Shown here: positions 1 to 5,534 of the stretch, in pieces
Layout: each line of letters opens with the position of its first letter
How positions within the stretch are numbered: position 1 is the stretch's first letter
Assembly: GCA_903921945.1 (NCBI GenBank)
Contig: CAIXSC010000752.1
Location: 1-9,040 of the forward strand
Direction of reading: 5' to 3'
DNA: 9,040 nt
Source: an uncultured Planctomycetaceae bacterium
Lineage (GTDB): Bacteria > Planctomycetota > Planctomycetia > Pirellulales > Pirellulaceae
Notes under the pieces: model-generated
The model's database searches: none
What the model saw: the letters and a program-made list of their open reading frames with translations, nothing else
Told to the model about the DNA's origin: nothing
Translations under genes and position numbers: made by a program

Positions 1-92
1 ACGCAACATATTCATTGGCAGAGGTTTATGGCATTTCGAACGGGATTGCGTGGAAGCGAGAAGCGGCGAGCGACTGGAAGGGTGAAAGTAGA

Positions 93-164
93 CTAAAACC
101 GTTCCGCCAGGGCTTCACCGAACTCGCCCCGCTGCTTCACGGGGACGACGATGGTAATGAGAGA
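93..164 (-). pseudogene. Possible 3' remnant of a minus-strand gene (unidentified)
   Basis: Read on the minus strand, this stretch gives a short frame ending in TAG (93-95): SLITIVVPVKQRG followed by EFGEALAERF. Codon choice is regular and mostly G/C-ending, and the hydrophobic-then-charged pattern looks like a real protein C-terminus. There is no ATG, GTG or TTG in a sensible place upstream, and the frame soon runs into the G-run repeat at 191-230, so any gene would be cut off. I do not recognise the family. It could be chance reading of GC-rich DNA or part of a dispersed intergenic repeat. Confidence 0.2.
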
Positions 165-190
165 GAGGTCCCGGCGAGTGGGCCATCGAC

Positions 191-230
191 GGGTAGGGGC
201 GAGGGGCTAGGGGCTAGCGAGGGGCTAGGG
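191..230 (+). repeat. G-run tandem repeat (GGGGCTA units), possible G-quadruplex
   Basis: Six runs of three or four G lie at 191-193, 196-199, 203-206, 210-213, 221-224 and 228-230, separated by short spacers (TA, CGA, CTA, CTAGCGA, CTA). The unit GAGGGGCTAGGG occurs twice exactly (201-212 and 219-230). Four or more G-runs with loops of 2-7 nt meet the usual sequence rule for a G-quadruplex. I believe similar CTAGGGG-type repeats are scattered in planctomycete intergenic DNA, but that is recollection and not a search. Confidence 0.6.
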
Positions 231-317
231 TTCATTGCGAGTATTGCCCAAGTCTGTAGAAGGCGACGAGAATAGTGGGTGACGGCGGGAAAACTCGGCG
301 GAAAAACTCGCCGCCCC

Positions 318-340
318 GAATCCGAGATCGCCTCGGATTC
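318..340. other. Perfect 9-bp hairpin upstream of the split propeller gene
   Basis: The arms GAATCCGAG (318-326) and CTCGGATTC (332-340) are perfect inverted copies around the 5-nt loop ATCGC. The sequence CCCCGAATCC at 314-323 recurs directly at 341-350, so the second copy could compete for the same pairing partner. The hairpin lies about 90 nt before the ATG at 429 and would sit in a leader RNA if transcription starts upstream. There is no T-run, so a simple intrinsic terminator is unlikely. The rest of 1-428 shows no intact gene. Confidence 0.4.
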
Positions 341-428
341 CCCCGAATCCTCGGTTGTTCGATTCAGCGGAAACGCAACGACTTCATCCTTGAAATAAAG
401 CATGGCACGATAAGAGGTTCGAGCGAAA

Positions 429-875
429 ATGAAAGCGAAAAAACCGTCAGACTGTCTCGCTTGGAATACGCCTGCGCGAGCATTGGCCATGTTGGCCATG
501 GCCGTTTCGTTGGCCGTATGGCTGGCCGGCGGTTGGGAGAGCCGGCGGGGCGACTGGGGGGCTGGCGGATCGGGAGGCAGGGGGCGGGGCGAGGCGTGGG
601 AGACTGCCCGGTCGGCCGCGGCGGGCGAGTTGCCGAGGCAAGGTGAGCCGTCCGAGCAGGTTGCCAAGAGGGGCGAAGATTGGCCGCAGTGGCGCGGTAG
701 ACGAGGCGACAGCAGTTGGCGAAATCCACCGCTTGCTGAGGATTGGACCCGCGCGCGGTTGGATACGGTCTGGTCGGCTGAAATCGCGCCGGGGTACTCG
801 GGCATCGCGGTGGTTGGCGAGCGTCTGTTCACGATGGATCGCCCCGTTGCTCCTGCCGCTACTTGCGGGGACTGA
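429..875 (+). pseudogene. N-terminal fragment of a PQQ-like beta-propeller protein
   Basis: The frame encodes 148 residues from ATG 429. Residues 17-35 form a hydrophobic export or anchor segment, residues 36-83 are a Gly/Arg-rich low-complexity spacer, and DWPQWRG at 84-90 is the usual opening of secreted planctomycete PQQ-like beta-propeller proteins. Family-like sequence continues to about MDR at 136-138 (nt 842): VWSAEIAPGYSGIAVVGERL is a first propeller strand pair. After that the reading becomes foreign (PVAPAATCGD) and stops at TGA 873-875. The C-terminal end of the same type of protein follows directly in another frame, so the centre (roughly 250 residues, judged from the usual 420-500) is missing. 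An internal deletion is the simplest reading. An assembly collapse is possible. No strong ribosome binding site precedes the ATG (AGAGG at 413-417 is 11 nt away). Confidence 0.8.
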
Positions 876-1222
876 TGGCCCCACCCCTCTATCGCGATCG
901 CCATGTCTATCTGCTCGACAAGCAGCACGGCATCGTCTGCTTTGAACTGGCGACCGGCAAAATGCTCTGGACCGACAAAAACCAACTCACCCCGCGCGAC
1001 CGCAATCCGCAGGCGAGCCTCGTGTGGCTCGGCGACACCGACCAGATCCTCGCGCTCAATGCCAGCGGCGAACTGATTCGCGGCCGTCTCACCCCGGAGG
1101 GCTATACCGAACTGGGGCGCCGCAAAATCGTCGGCGAAACCTGGGCTCATCCGGCTTTCGCCGGCGACTCGTGCTTCGCTCGCGACGATAAAAGCATGGT
1201 TCGAGTTCGCCTTGTGGAATGA
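875..1222 (+). pseudogene. C-terminal fragment of the same PQQ-like beta-propeller protein
   Basis: This frame, different from that of 429-875, encodes 115 residues. It opens MAPPLYRDRHVYLLDKQHG, then IVCFELATGKMLW (a propeller repeat with the typical Gly-Lys-x-x-Trp turn), then LALNASGELIRGRLTPEGY and a final TWAHPAFAGD strand, ending at RVRLVE. This is the standard C-terminus of exported PQQ-like beta-propeller proteins, here without the preceding blades. The ATG at 875 overlaps the upstream stop as TGATG, with GGGGA (867-871) just before it, so re-initiation is conceivable. TTG 863 is an alternative start. On its own the fragment has no signal peptide and cannot form a full propeller, so a relic is more likely than a functional small protein. 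Family membership is clear, but the family's molecular function is generally unknown. Confidence 0.75.
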
Positions 1223-1265
1223 AGAAGCCGCGTCGAGGCCATCTAGCGCGAAAACGTGAAATTTC

Positions 1266-1294
1266 TTGGCTTTATCGCAGCTTGCGACTATGTT
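1266..1294 (+). promoter_or_regulatory. Candidate sigma-70-like promoter for the Gly/Met-linker gene
   Basis: TTGGCT (1266-1271) and TATGTT (1289-1294) are separated by exactly 17 nt, each matching four of six consensus positions. Transcription would start near 1300 and leave a leader of about 85 nt before ATG 1385. The match is modest and planctomycete promoters are poorly defined, so this is a guess from spacing and sequence only. Confidence 0.25.
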
Positions 1295-1372
1295 TACGAT
1301 GCTGTACGCGCACTCGCCGACGTAACGTCCCGGCCATCGCCTTCCAACTACCCGCGTTTGTTGACTTCGCCT

Positions 1373-1378
1373 GGAGGA
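1373..1378 (+). promoter_or_regulatory. Strong Shine-Dalgarno site deciding the start at 1385
   Basis: GGAGGA lies six bases before ATG 1385, an optimal arrangement. The frame is open further upstream to a GTG at 1256, but that start has no ribosome binding site and would bury the signal peptide, so 1385 is the real start. Confidence 0.85.
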
Positions 1379-1384
1379 ATTCCG

Positions 1385-2266
1385 ATGAAAATCTCCCTCT
1401 TCCCGCTCATCGCTACCGTCGCCTGCTGGCTGGCTTGTGCCGGCACCGTTCCCGCCTTCGCCGCCGCGCCAAGTCTTGCGAGTCGCTCGGGCGACAAAGC
1501 CGACAAGGTGGCGGAAGCGCCGGTGGAAGTCGAGCTCTTCGCCGCGATGAAGGCTGGTGACGTCGAAGTCCGCCTCATCCCCAAAGATTCACGGGGCGGA
1601 AACGTCTTGGTGACCAATAAGACCAACAAACCGCTGAAGATCCGCTTGCCGGAAGCGTTCGCCGGCGTGCCTGTCAACGCTCAGTTCGGTATGGGTGGCA
1701 TGGGTGGCATGGGCGGTATGGGTGGCATGGGCGGAATGGGCGGCGGTATGGGCGGCATGGGTGGCGGCCAAATGATGGGCGGCGGCATGGGTGGTATGGG
1801 CGGTATGGGTGGCATGGGCGGCGGTATGGGCGGCATGGGCGGCGGCATGGGCGGCATGGGCGGCGGATTCTTCAACGTCGGACCGGAAAAGGTTGGCAAG
1901 ATTCCCGTCACGACCGTCTGCCTGGAACACGGCAAGAAAGAGCCCAACAACCGGATGGCCTACACCATCGTGCCGCTCGAGGATCGCATCAAAGATCCGT
2001 CCGTGATTGAACTGTGCAAGATGGTCGGACGCCGTGAAGTGCCTCAAAACGCGGCCCAAGCGGCCATCTGGCACGTGGCGAACGGATTGAGCTGGCCGGA
2101 ACTGGCCCACAAGATCCGCGTTCGTCACCTCAACGGCTCCACGGAGAATTATTTCTCCTACACCGAAATCGAACTCGCCCTGCGAATCACGGCCGAAGGT
2201 CAACGGCGCGGTGCTGAACTCGCCGCCCGTAGCGGTTCGAAGGCCGATTCGATGAGCCAGAAGTAG
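1385..2266 (+). CDS. Secreted two-domain planctomycete protein with (G)GM-repeat linker
   Basis: This 293-residue protein has a signal peptide (residues 1-26, cleavage near PAFA/AAPS). A first domain follows at about 46-100 (VEVELFAAMKAGDVEVRLIP, then NVLVTNKTNKPLKIRLPEAF), which looks like a small beta fold. Residues 102-161 are an almost pure Gly/Met linker. A second domain at 163-275 contains VCLEHGKKEP (Cys179) and AAQAAIWHVANGLSW (Gln225). I recall proteins of this architecture as common but uncharacterised in planctomycetes, usually with a Gly-rich linker. The Cys and Gln motifs resemble the Cys and Q-x-A-I-W motifs of thioester (TED/TQXA) domains, though the spacing is short, so a covalent-adhesion role is only a hypothesis. 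It has its own strong ribosome site and 160-nt gaps on both sides, so it is probably transcribed alone. The tract is not made of exact DNA copies: GGT and GGC alternate, which suggests selection on the protein. Confidence 0.85.
   Translation: MKISLFPLIATVACWLACAGTVPAFAAAPSLASRSGDKADKVAEAPVEVELFAAMKAGDVEVRLIPKDSRGGNVLVTNKTNKPLKIRLPEAFAGVPVNAQFGMGGMGGMGGMGGMGGMGGGMGGMGGGQMMGGGMGGMGGMGGMGGGMGGMGGGMGGMGGGFFNVGPEKVGKIPVTTVCLEHGKKEPNNRMAYTIVPLEDRIKDPSVIELCKMVGRREVPQNAAQAAIWHVANGLSWPELAHKIRVRHLNGSTENYFSYTEIELALRITAEGQRRGAELAARSGSKADSMSQK
1688..1867 (+). repeat. Gly-Met coding repeat tract
   Basis: Sixty codons consist of GGM and GGGM units, interrupted once by GGGQMMGGG around 1763-1780. The DNA repeats a GGY-ATG-GGY-GGC pattern with a variable third base, so slippage could change its length between strains. 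In the protein this gives about 20 Met residues in a flexible, glycine-rich stretch. Confidence 0.9.
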
Positions 2267-2369
2267 CTGCGGGCGCTCATTACATTTCTGCCACTGCTGT
2301 CGCTTACCTTGCGATAGTTTCGAGTCGCAGGCAGACTCTCAGTAGGAGCGGATCGCCGATCGTTATCGC

Positions 2370-2386
2370 TGTGCCATTTCGGCACA
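2370..2386. other. Short perfect hairpin between the linker gene and the SulP gene
   Basis: TGTGCC (2370-2375) and GGCACA (2381-2386) are perfect arms around the loop ATTTC. It lies about 100 nt after the stop at 2266 and 44 nt before ATG 2430. There is no following T-run, so it could be a weak terminator, an operator-like palindrome or a leader element. Confidence 0.3.
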
Positions 2387-2400
2387 CGATCTCTGAACCC

Positions 2401-2427
2401 GAGGCAGCGCTCCGCGAGAGCAGCCTC
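2401..2427 (+). promoter_or_regulatory. Hairpin covering the ribosome binding region of the SulP gene
   Basis: GAGGC (2401-2405) pairs with GCCTC (2423-2427) and GCTC (2409-2412) pairs with GAGC (2418-2421), with the small loop CGCGA and an asymmetric internal loop. The only Shine-Dalgarno-like sequence, GAGAG at 2416-2420, lies inside the structure, and the ATG follows at 2430. This could keep translation low or allow it to be regulated. Confidence 0.35.
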
Positions 2428-2429
2428 TG

Positions 2430-4160
2430 ATGACGGAACTATCCAGCGACAATCGCGACCTACCCGCTCGGCCATTTTTGGCCAATCTCAAAGCGGGCTT
2501 CATGGTCTTTCTTGTGGCGTTGCCGCTCTGTCTCGGCATCGCCAACGCTAGCGAATGTCCCCCGATCGCGGGTGTTTACACCGCGATCGCCGGCGGCCTG
2601 ATCGCGACATGGTTGAGCAACTCGCAATTGACCATCAAAGGGCCGGCGGCCGGCCTGATCGTCATCGTCATGGGTTGCGTGATGCAGTTCCACGATATGG
2701 CGGTGGCGTCCGGAGTCGAAAATCCGAAGTTCGAAGCGTACCGGATGATGCTGGCGGTCTGCGTGGTCGCCGGTGCGATCCAAATCGTCTTTGGACTGTT
2801 GAAGGGAGGAATTCTCAGCGACTTTTTTCCCTCGTCAGCGGTTCACGGATTACTGGCGTCGATTGGCGTCATCATTATGGCCAAGCAACTGCCGGTGGCT
2901 TTGGGGATCCCGTCATCGTTGCTGCGCGACGCGCACAATCACTCCCTCGAGCCGTTGGCGTTGCTGCTCAAAATGCCGAAGTTGATACCCCATTTGAATC
3001 CACTGGTTGCCGTGATCGGCCTGACGGGTTTGGCCATCATGTTCGGGGTGCCGGCGCTGTACCCGAAACTTGCCAAGAAGGTGCCGACGCAATTACTCGT
3101 CTTGCTGGTGGCGGTGCCGCTCTCCATCTTTGTTTTACGCATGCCCGCCCCGGGCGCGCCGGACTATCAATACTCGCTGTTTGGTTCCGAGTACGCGTTG
3201 TCCACCAAGTCGCATTTGGTGAATGTTCCGTTGAATATTCCCGCCGAGCTTGGCAGCCGTGTCTTGGACCTCGCGGGAATGAAATTCTTTCCGAACTTCG
3301 CCGCGCTCCGGTCGCCCGTCGCTTGGAAGTGGATTCTGCTGTTCGCCGTGATCGGCAGCCTGGAATCGCTCTTGAGCACGAAGGCGGTGGACATACTCGA
3401 CCCGCAAAAGCGCAAAACGAATCTCAACGCCGATCTCACGGCGGTGGGCGTCGCGAATTTGGTGGTGGCGTTCTTCGGTGGCATTCCGATGATTTCGGAA
3501 ATCGTCCGCAGCCGCGCGAACATCGACAGCGGTGCGCAAAGCAAATACGCCAACCTGTTTCACTCTTTGTTTCTGCTGGCGTCCATCGCGCTCGTCCCGG
3601 CGCTGCTCAACCGCATTCCGCTCGCCGCCTTGGCGGCGATGCTGATCTTCACCGGCTCGCGGCTGGCCCACTTGCGGGAATTTATGCATGTGCTGCACAT
3701 CGGCCGCGAACAATTGATCGTCTTCGTTTCGACCATTGTCGGCGTTCTGGCCACTGATTTGCTCGTCGGCATGTTCATCGGAATCGGCGTGAAGCTGGTC
3801 ATTCACTACATCAATGGGATGCCGTTGCTATCGATCTTCCGACCGTTTCTTTCGGTCGAACACCTTGACGAAAAGACCTATCTGATCAAGGCAAGCAAAT
3901 CGGCCGTGTTCAGCAACTGGCTCCTCATGCGGCGGCAAATCCGCTCGTATGGCATCCTCGAAAACAAGAACATCGTCATCGACTTTAGCGAGTCGCAGCT
4001 GGTCGACCATTCGGTCATGGAGAACTTGCATGGACTTCAGACCGAGTTTTCCGCGAACGGCTTGGAACTGCGGATTATCGGTCTGGAGTCCCATATCCCG
4101 CTTTCAGCGCATCCCGAGTCGACTCGTGTGCGAGGCAGCCGCCAGGAAGCGGCTCACTGA
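2430..4160 (+). CDS. SulP/SLC26-family inorganic anion transporter with STAS-like domain
   Basis: This 576-residue inner-membrane protein is a full-length SulP permease (E. coli DauA is similar in size). The membrane core spans residues 17-460, with the signature NLKAGFMVFLVALPLCLGIA at 19-38, then PPIAGVYTAIAGG, then SQLTIKGPAAGLIVIV at 65-80 where SulP proteins place the anion-binding region. The cytoplasmic-side motif ESLLSTKAVDILDPQKRKTN (311-330) leads into LNADL and is typical of the family. Residues 473-560 form a C-terminal STAS-like domain (KNIVIDFSESQLVDHSVMEN around 513-532), short but with the usual strand-helix pattern. SulP proteins move sulfate, bicarbonate, chloride or dicarboxylates, coupled to Na+ or H+. 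The sequence style resembles SulP proteins that sit beside carbonic anhydrase genes, which hints at bicarbonate, but no carbonic anhydrase is present here, so the substrate is open. The last 14 residues (from about ESTRVRG) are a charged tail. It appears monocistronic. Confidence 0.95.
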   Translation: MTELSSDNRDLPARPFLANLKAGFMVFLVALPLCLGIANASECPPIAGVYTAIAGGLIATWLSNSQLTIKGPAAGLIVIVMGCVMQFHDMAVASGVENPKFEAYRMMLAVCVVAGAIQIVFGLLKGGILSDFFPSSAVHGLLASIGVIIMAKQLPVALGIPSSLLRDAHNHSLEPLALLLKMPKLIPHLNPLVAVIGLTGLAIMFGVPALYPKLAKKVPTQLLVLLVAVPLSIFVLRMPAPGAPDYQYSLFGSEYALSTKSHLVNVPLNIPAELGSRVLDLAGMKFFPNFAALRSPVAWKWILLFAVIGSLESLLSTKAVDILDPQKRKTNLNADLTAVGVANLVVAFFGGIPMISEIVRSRANIDSGAQSKYANLFHSLFLLASIALVPALLNRIPLAALAAMLIFTGSRLAHLREFMHVLHIGREQLIVFVSTIVGVLATDLLVGMFIGIGVKLVIHYINGMPLLSIFRPFLSVEHLDEKTYLIKASKSAVFSNWLLMRRQIRSYGILENKNIVIDFSESQLVDHSVMENLHGLQTEFSANGLELRIIGLESHIPLSAHPESTRVRGSRQEAAH

Positions 4161-4205
4161 TCGTCACGCTTTACCATGCAAGCTGTCGCGCCAGTCGGGC
4201 AGCGG

Positions 4206-4232
4206 CGTCCCGCAAAGCTCGCCTGCGGGACG
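4206..4232 (+). terminator. Possible terminator hairpin after the SulP gene
   Basis: CGTCCCGCA (4206-4214) and TGCGGGACG (4224-4232) form a perfect 9-bp GC-rich stem with a 9-nt loop, starting 45 nt after the SulP stop. No T-run follows directly (the T-tract at 4265-4271 is 33 nt further on), so intrinsic termination would be imperfect. It could instead protect the 3' end of the mRNA. Confidence 0.35.
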
Positions 4233-4334
4233 TCGGTTCGCGTCCGGCCTCGGTGTCGAAAAAGTTTTTTTCCGCCGCCGCTTGCCGCGCTCCTATAGTC
4301 CTCGCGGAAACAGATTTCTCATCTGACTCAAGTC

Positions 4335-4340
4335 AAGGAG
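4335..4340 (+). promoter_or_regulatory. Shine-Dalgarno site of the FAS1 gene
   Basis: AAGGAG lies seven bases before ATG 4348, an ideal spacing, and the signal peptide begins at that codon. Upstream, a T-rich tract (AAAAAG followed by seven T, ending at 4271) and a TATAGT at 4294-4299 may belong to the promoter, but no convincing -35 box sits at the right distance. Confidence 0.75.
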
Positions 4341-4347
4341 CGAAACG

Positions 4348-4914
4348 ATGCGTAAGTTGGTGTTGAGTGTGGCGGCGGTGGTGGCGGTAGCGGCCCTTGT
4401 CAGCACGGCGGAAGCCGGTCGGCGTGGACGCGCCACGACCTGCTCGGTCCAAGGCGGCTGCCCGTCGCAGAAGACCATGACCATCGCCCATGCGGCCCCG
4501 GAGGCCAAGAAGGCTGATATCGTCGATACGGCCGTGGGCGCTGGTAGCTTCAAGACCCTGGTCGCGGCCGTGAAGGCTGCCGGTCTCGTCGACACGCTCA
4601 AGTCGCCTGGCCCGTTCACGGTGTTCGCTCCGACCGATGAAGCCTTCGCGAAATTGCCCGCCGGCACGGTCGAAGCTCTGCTCAAGGACAAGGCAAAGCT
4701 GACCGCTATCCTCACCTATCACGTGGTCCCCGGTGCCGTGAAGGCGGCTGACGTCGTGAAGCTGAAGGAAGCCAAGACGGTTCAGGGTGGTTCGGTCAAG
4801 ATCACCGTGAAGGACGGCGGCGTGAAGGTGGACGCTGCCAACGTCGTGAAGACCGACATCGAGTGCGCGAACGGCGTCATCCATGTCATCGACTCGGTCA
4901 TCCTGCCGAAGTAA
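4348..4914 (+). CDS. Secreted single-domain fasciclin (FAS1) protein
   Basis: This 188-residue protein has a clear signal peptide (residues 1-23, cleavage AEA/GRRG). A short basic segment follows with two cysteines (C32 and C38 in CSVQGGC), then one FAS1 domain at about 56-188. The two conserved FAS1 blocks are present: FTVFAPTDEAFAKLP (90-104) and GVIHVIDSVILPK (176-188), with the TYH motif at 123-125 between them. FAS1 domains are small extracellular adhesion modules found in all domains of life, and bacterial single-domain versions (relatives of mycobacterial MPT70) are secreted or periplasmic with poorly defined ligands. The length is normal for one domain. The strong ribosome site, the Lys/Ala/Val-rich composition and the strong terminator downstream suggest good expression. 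The paired cysteines before the domain are unusual and could form a disulfide or bind a cofactor. No neighbour suggests a specific partner. Confidence 0.95.
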   Translation: MRKLVLSVAAVVAVAALVSTAEAGRRGRATTCSVQGGCPSQKTMTIAHAAPEAKKADIVDTAVGAGSFKTLVAAVKAAGLVDTLKSPGPFTVFAPTDEAFAKLPAGTVEALLKDKAKLTAILTYHVVPGAVKAADVVKLKEAKTVQGGSVKITVKDGGVKVDAANVVKTDIECANGVIHVIDSVILPK

Positions 4915-4999
4915 CTGAATCACCGTAACCTCTGCTGAGCGGAGTTTACGTCAGATCTCCCGATCTTGAGCGACAACCCACAACGAGTCGCTTATCAAG

Positions 5000-5047
5000 C
5001 CCGTGTCCTGCCATCGCGAAAGCGGTTGGTACGGACACGGGTTTTTT
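5000..5047 (+). terminator. Rho-independent terminator of the FAS1 gene
   Basis: CCCGTGTCC (5000-5008) pairs perfectly with GGACACGGG (5033-5041). Inside, CCA and CGC pair with TGG and GCG around a GAAA tetraloop, and six T follow (5042-5047). The AAG before the stem can extend it into the T-run. It lies about 85 nt after the FAS1 stop. In the opposite direction only a weak TT tail is available, so it mainly serves the plus strand. Confidence 0.9.
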
Positions 5048-5120
5048 GTGTTTCTTCATCGGAAAGAGTTGACAAGGCGCCGTCGACTCGGACACGTCGG
5101 GTCGCAAACACGCTCGGGCA

Positions 5121-5534
5121 TCAGGCGGAGACAGCGGATGACTCGGGAGCGGGCGGATCGGGGACATCGCCGAGCTGAAACGGCAGGTCGGCGAGTAATT
5201 CCCGACCTTTACTGTAAAACACGCGTATTCTCACTCGCCACCGAATCTTGAGAATCACACCGCTGTAGCTCAGCGGGCTGTTCGGCAGCACGGTTTCGAT
5301 TTGCGAGGACCGGCCCAGGTCGCCATCCGGCGTGTCGGCGGGCACCCGGCGTTGAAAGGCGTGGACGGCCATATCCTCTTCCCCTTTGCCCTCGGTTTGC
5401 CACATGACCGACGCTTCGACCGCTTGGAGTTCGTTCCTATCGACGGAGTCGATCTGGTAGCGACACGCGAGCAGTTCACCCGGCCAGTAAAGCGATCGCG
5501 GCTCGACAAACGAAACCCGTATAAGCGGCGTCAT
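5121..5534 (-). CDS. Short soluble arrestin-like beta protein, second gene of operon
   Basis: This 137-residue protein has no signal peptide or membrane helix. It starts MTPLIRVSFVEPRSLYWPGE, and the Pro-Gly-Glu turn after a first strand, the WQTEGKGEED block at 45-54, LPNSPLSYSG at 83-92, then KIRWRVRIRV at 96-105 and LPFQLGDVP at 117-125 follow the order seen in arrestin and Vps26/Spo0M-type beta-sandwich domains (P-L-S-Y-x-G before a W-x-V-x-V strand). No named family is certain. The ATG at 5534 overlaps the stop of the upstream gene as ATGA (4 nt), which indicates translational coupling and a shared function. The C-terminal tail (PDPPAPESSAVSA) looks disordered. The frame is open upstream to 6041, but that part overlaps the neighbouring gene and has no protein-like sequence, so the ATGA start is preferred. 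It probably acts in the cytoplasm next to its membrane partner. Confidence 0.8.
   Translation of the reverse strand: MTPLIRVSFVEPRSLYWPGELLACRYQIDSVDRNELQAVEASVMWQTEGKGEEDMAVHAFQRRVPADTPDGDLGRSSQIETVLPNSPLSYSGVILKIRWRVRIRVFYSKGRELLADLPFQLGDVPDPPAPESSAVSA

Noticed and set aside
137..1150. Long open frame on the minus strand opposite the split propeller gene
   Set aside because: The translation is Pro/Ser/Arg-rich without domain-like sequence, and it mirrors the real propeller fragments on the plus strand.
1256..1384. N-terminal extension of the Gly/Met-linker protein from GTG 1256
   Set aside because: There is no ribosome site there, and it would place 43 residues before an obvious signal peptide. 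GGAGGA at 1373-1378 fixes the start at 1385.
1681..1950. Minus-strand frame encoding PPMPP/PPIPP repeats
   Set aside because: It is the exact complement of the Gly/Met coding repeat. The plus-strand frame has a strong ribosome site, a signal peptide and recognisable domains.
2555..3757. 400-codon plus-strand frame inside the SulP gene
   Set aside because: Arg/Gly-rich shadow of the SulP gene with no family-like sequence.
3135..3806. 223-codon minus-strand frame opposite the SulP gene
   Set aside because: Gln/Arg/His-rich composition typical of an antisense shadow. The SulP reading is unmistakable.
4333..4923. Minus-strand frame across the FAS1 gene
   Set aside because: Shadow frame. Both conserved FAS1 blocks and the signal peptide are on the plus strand.
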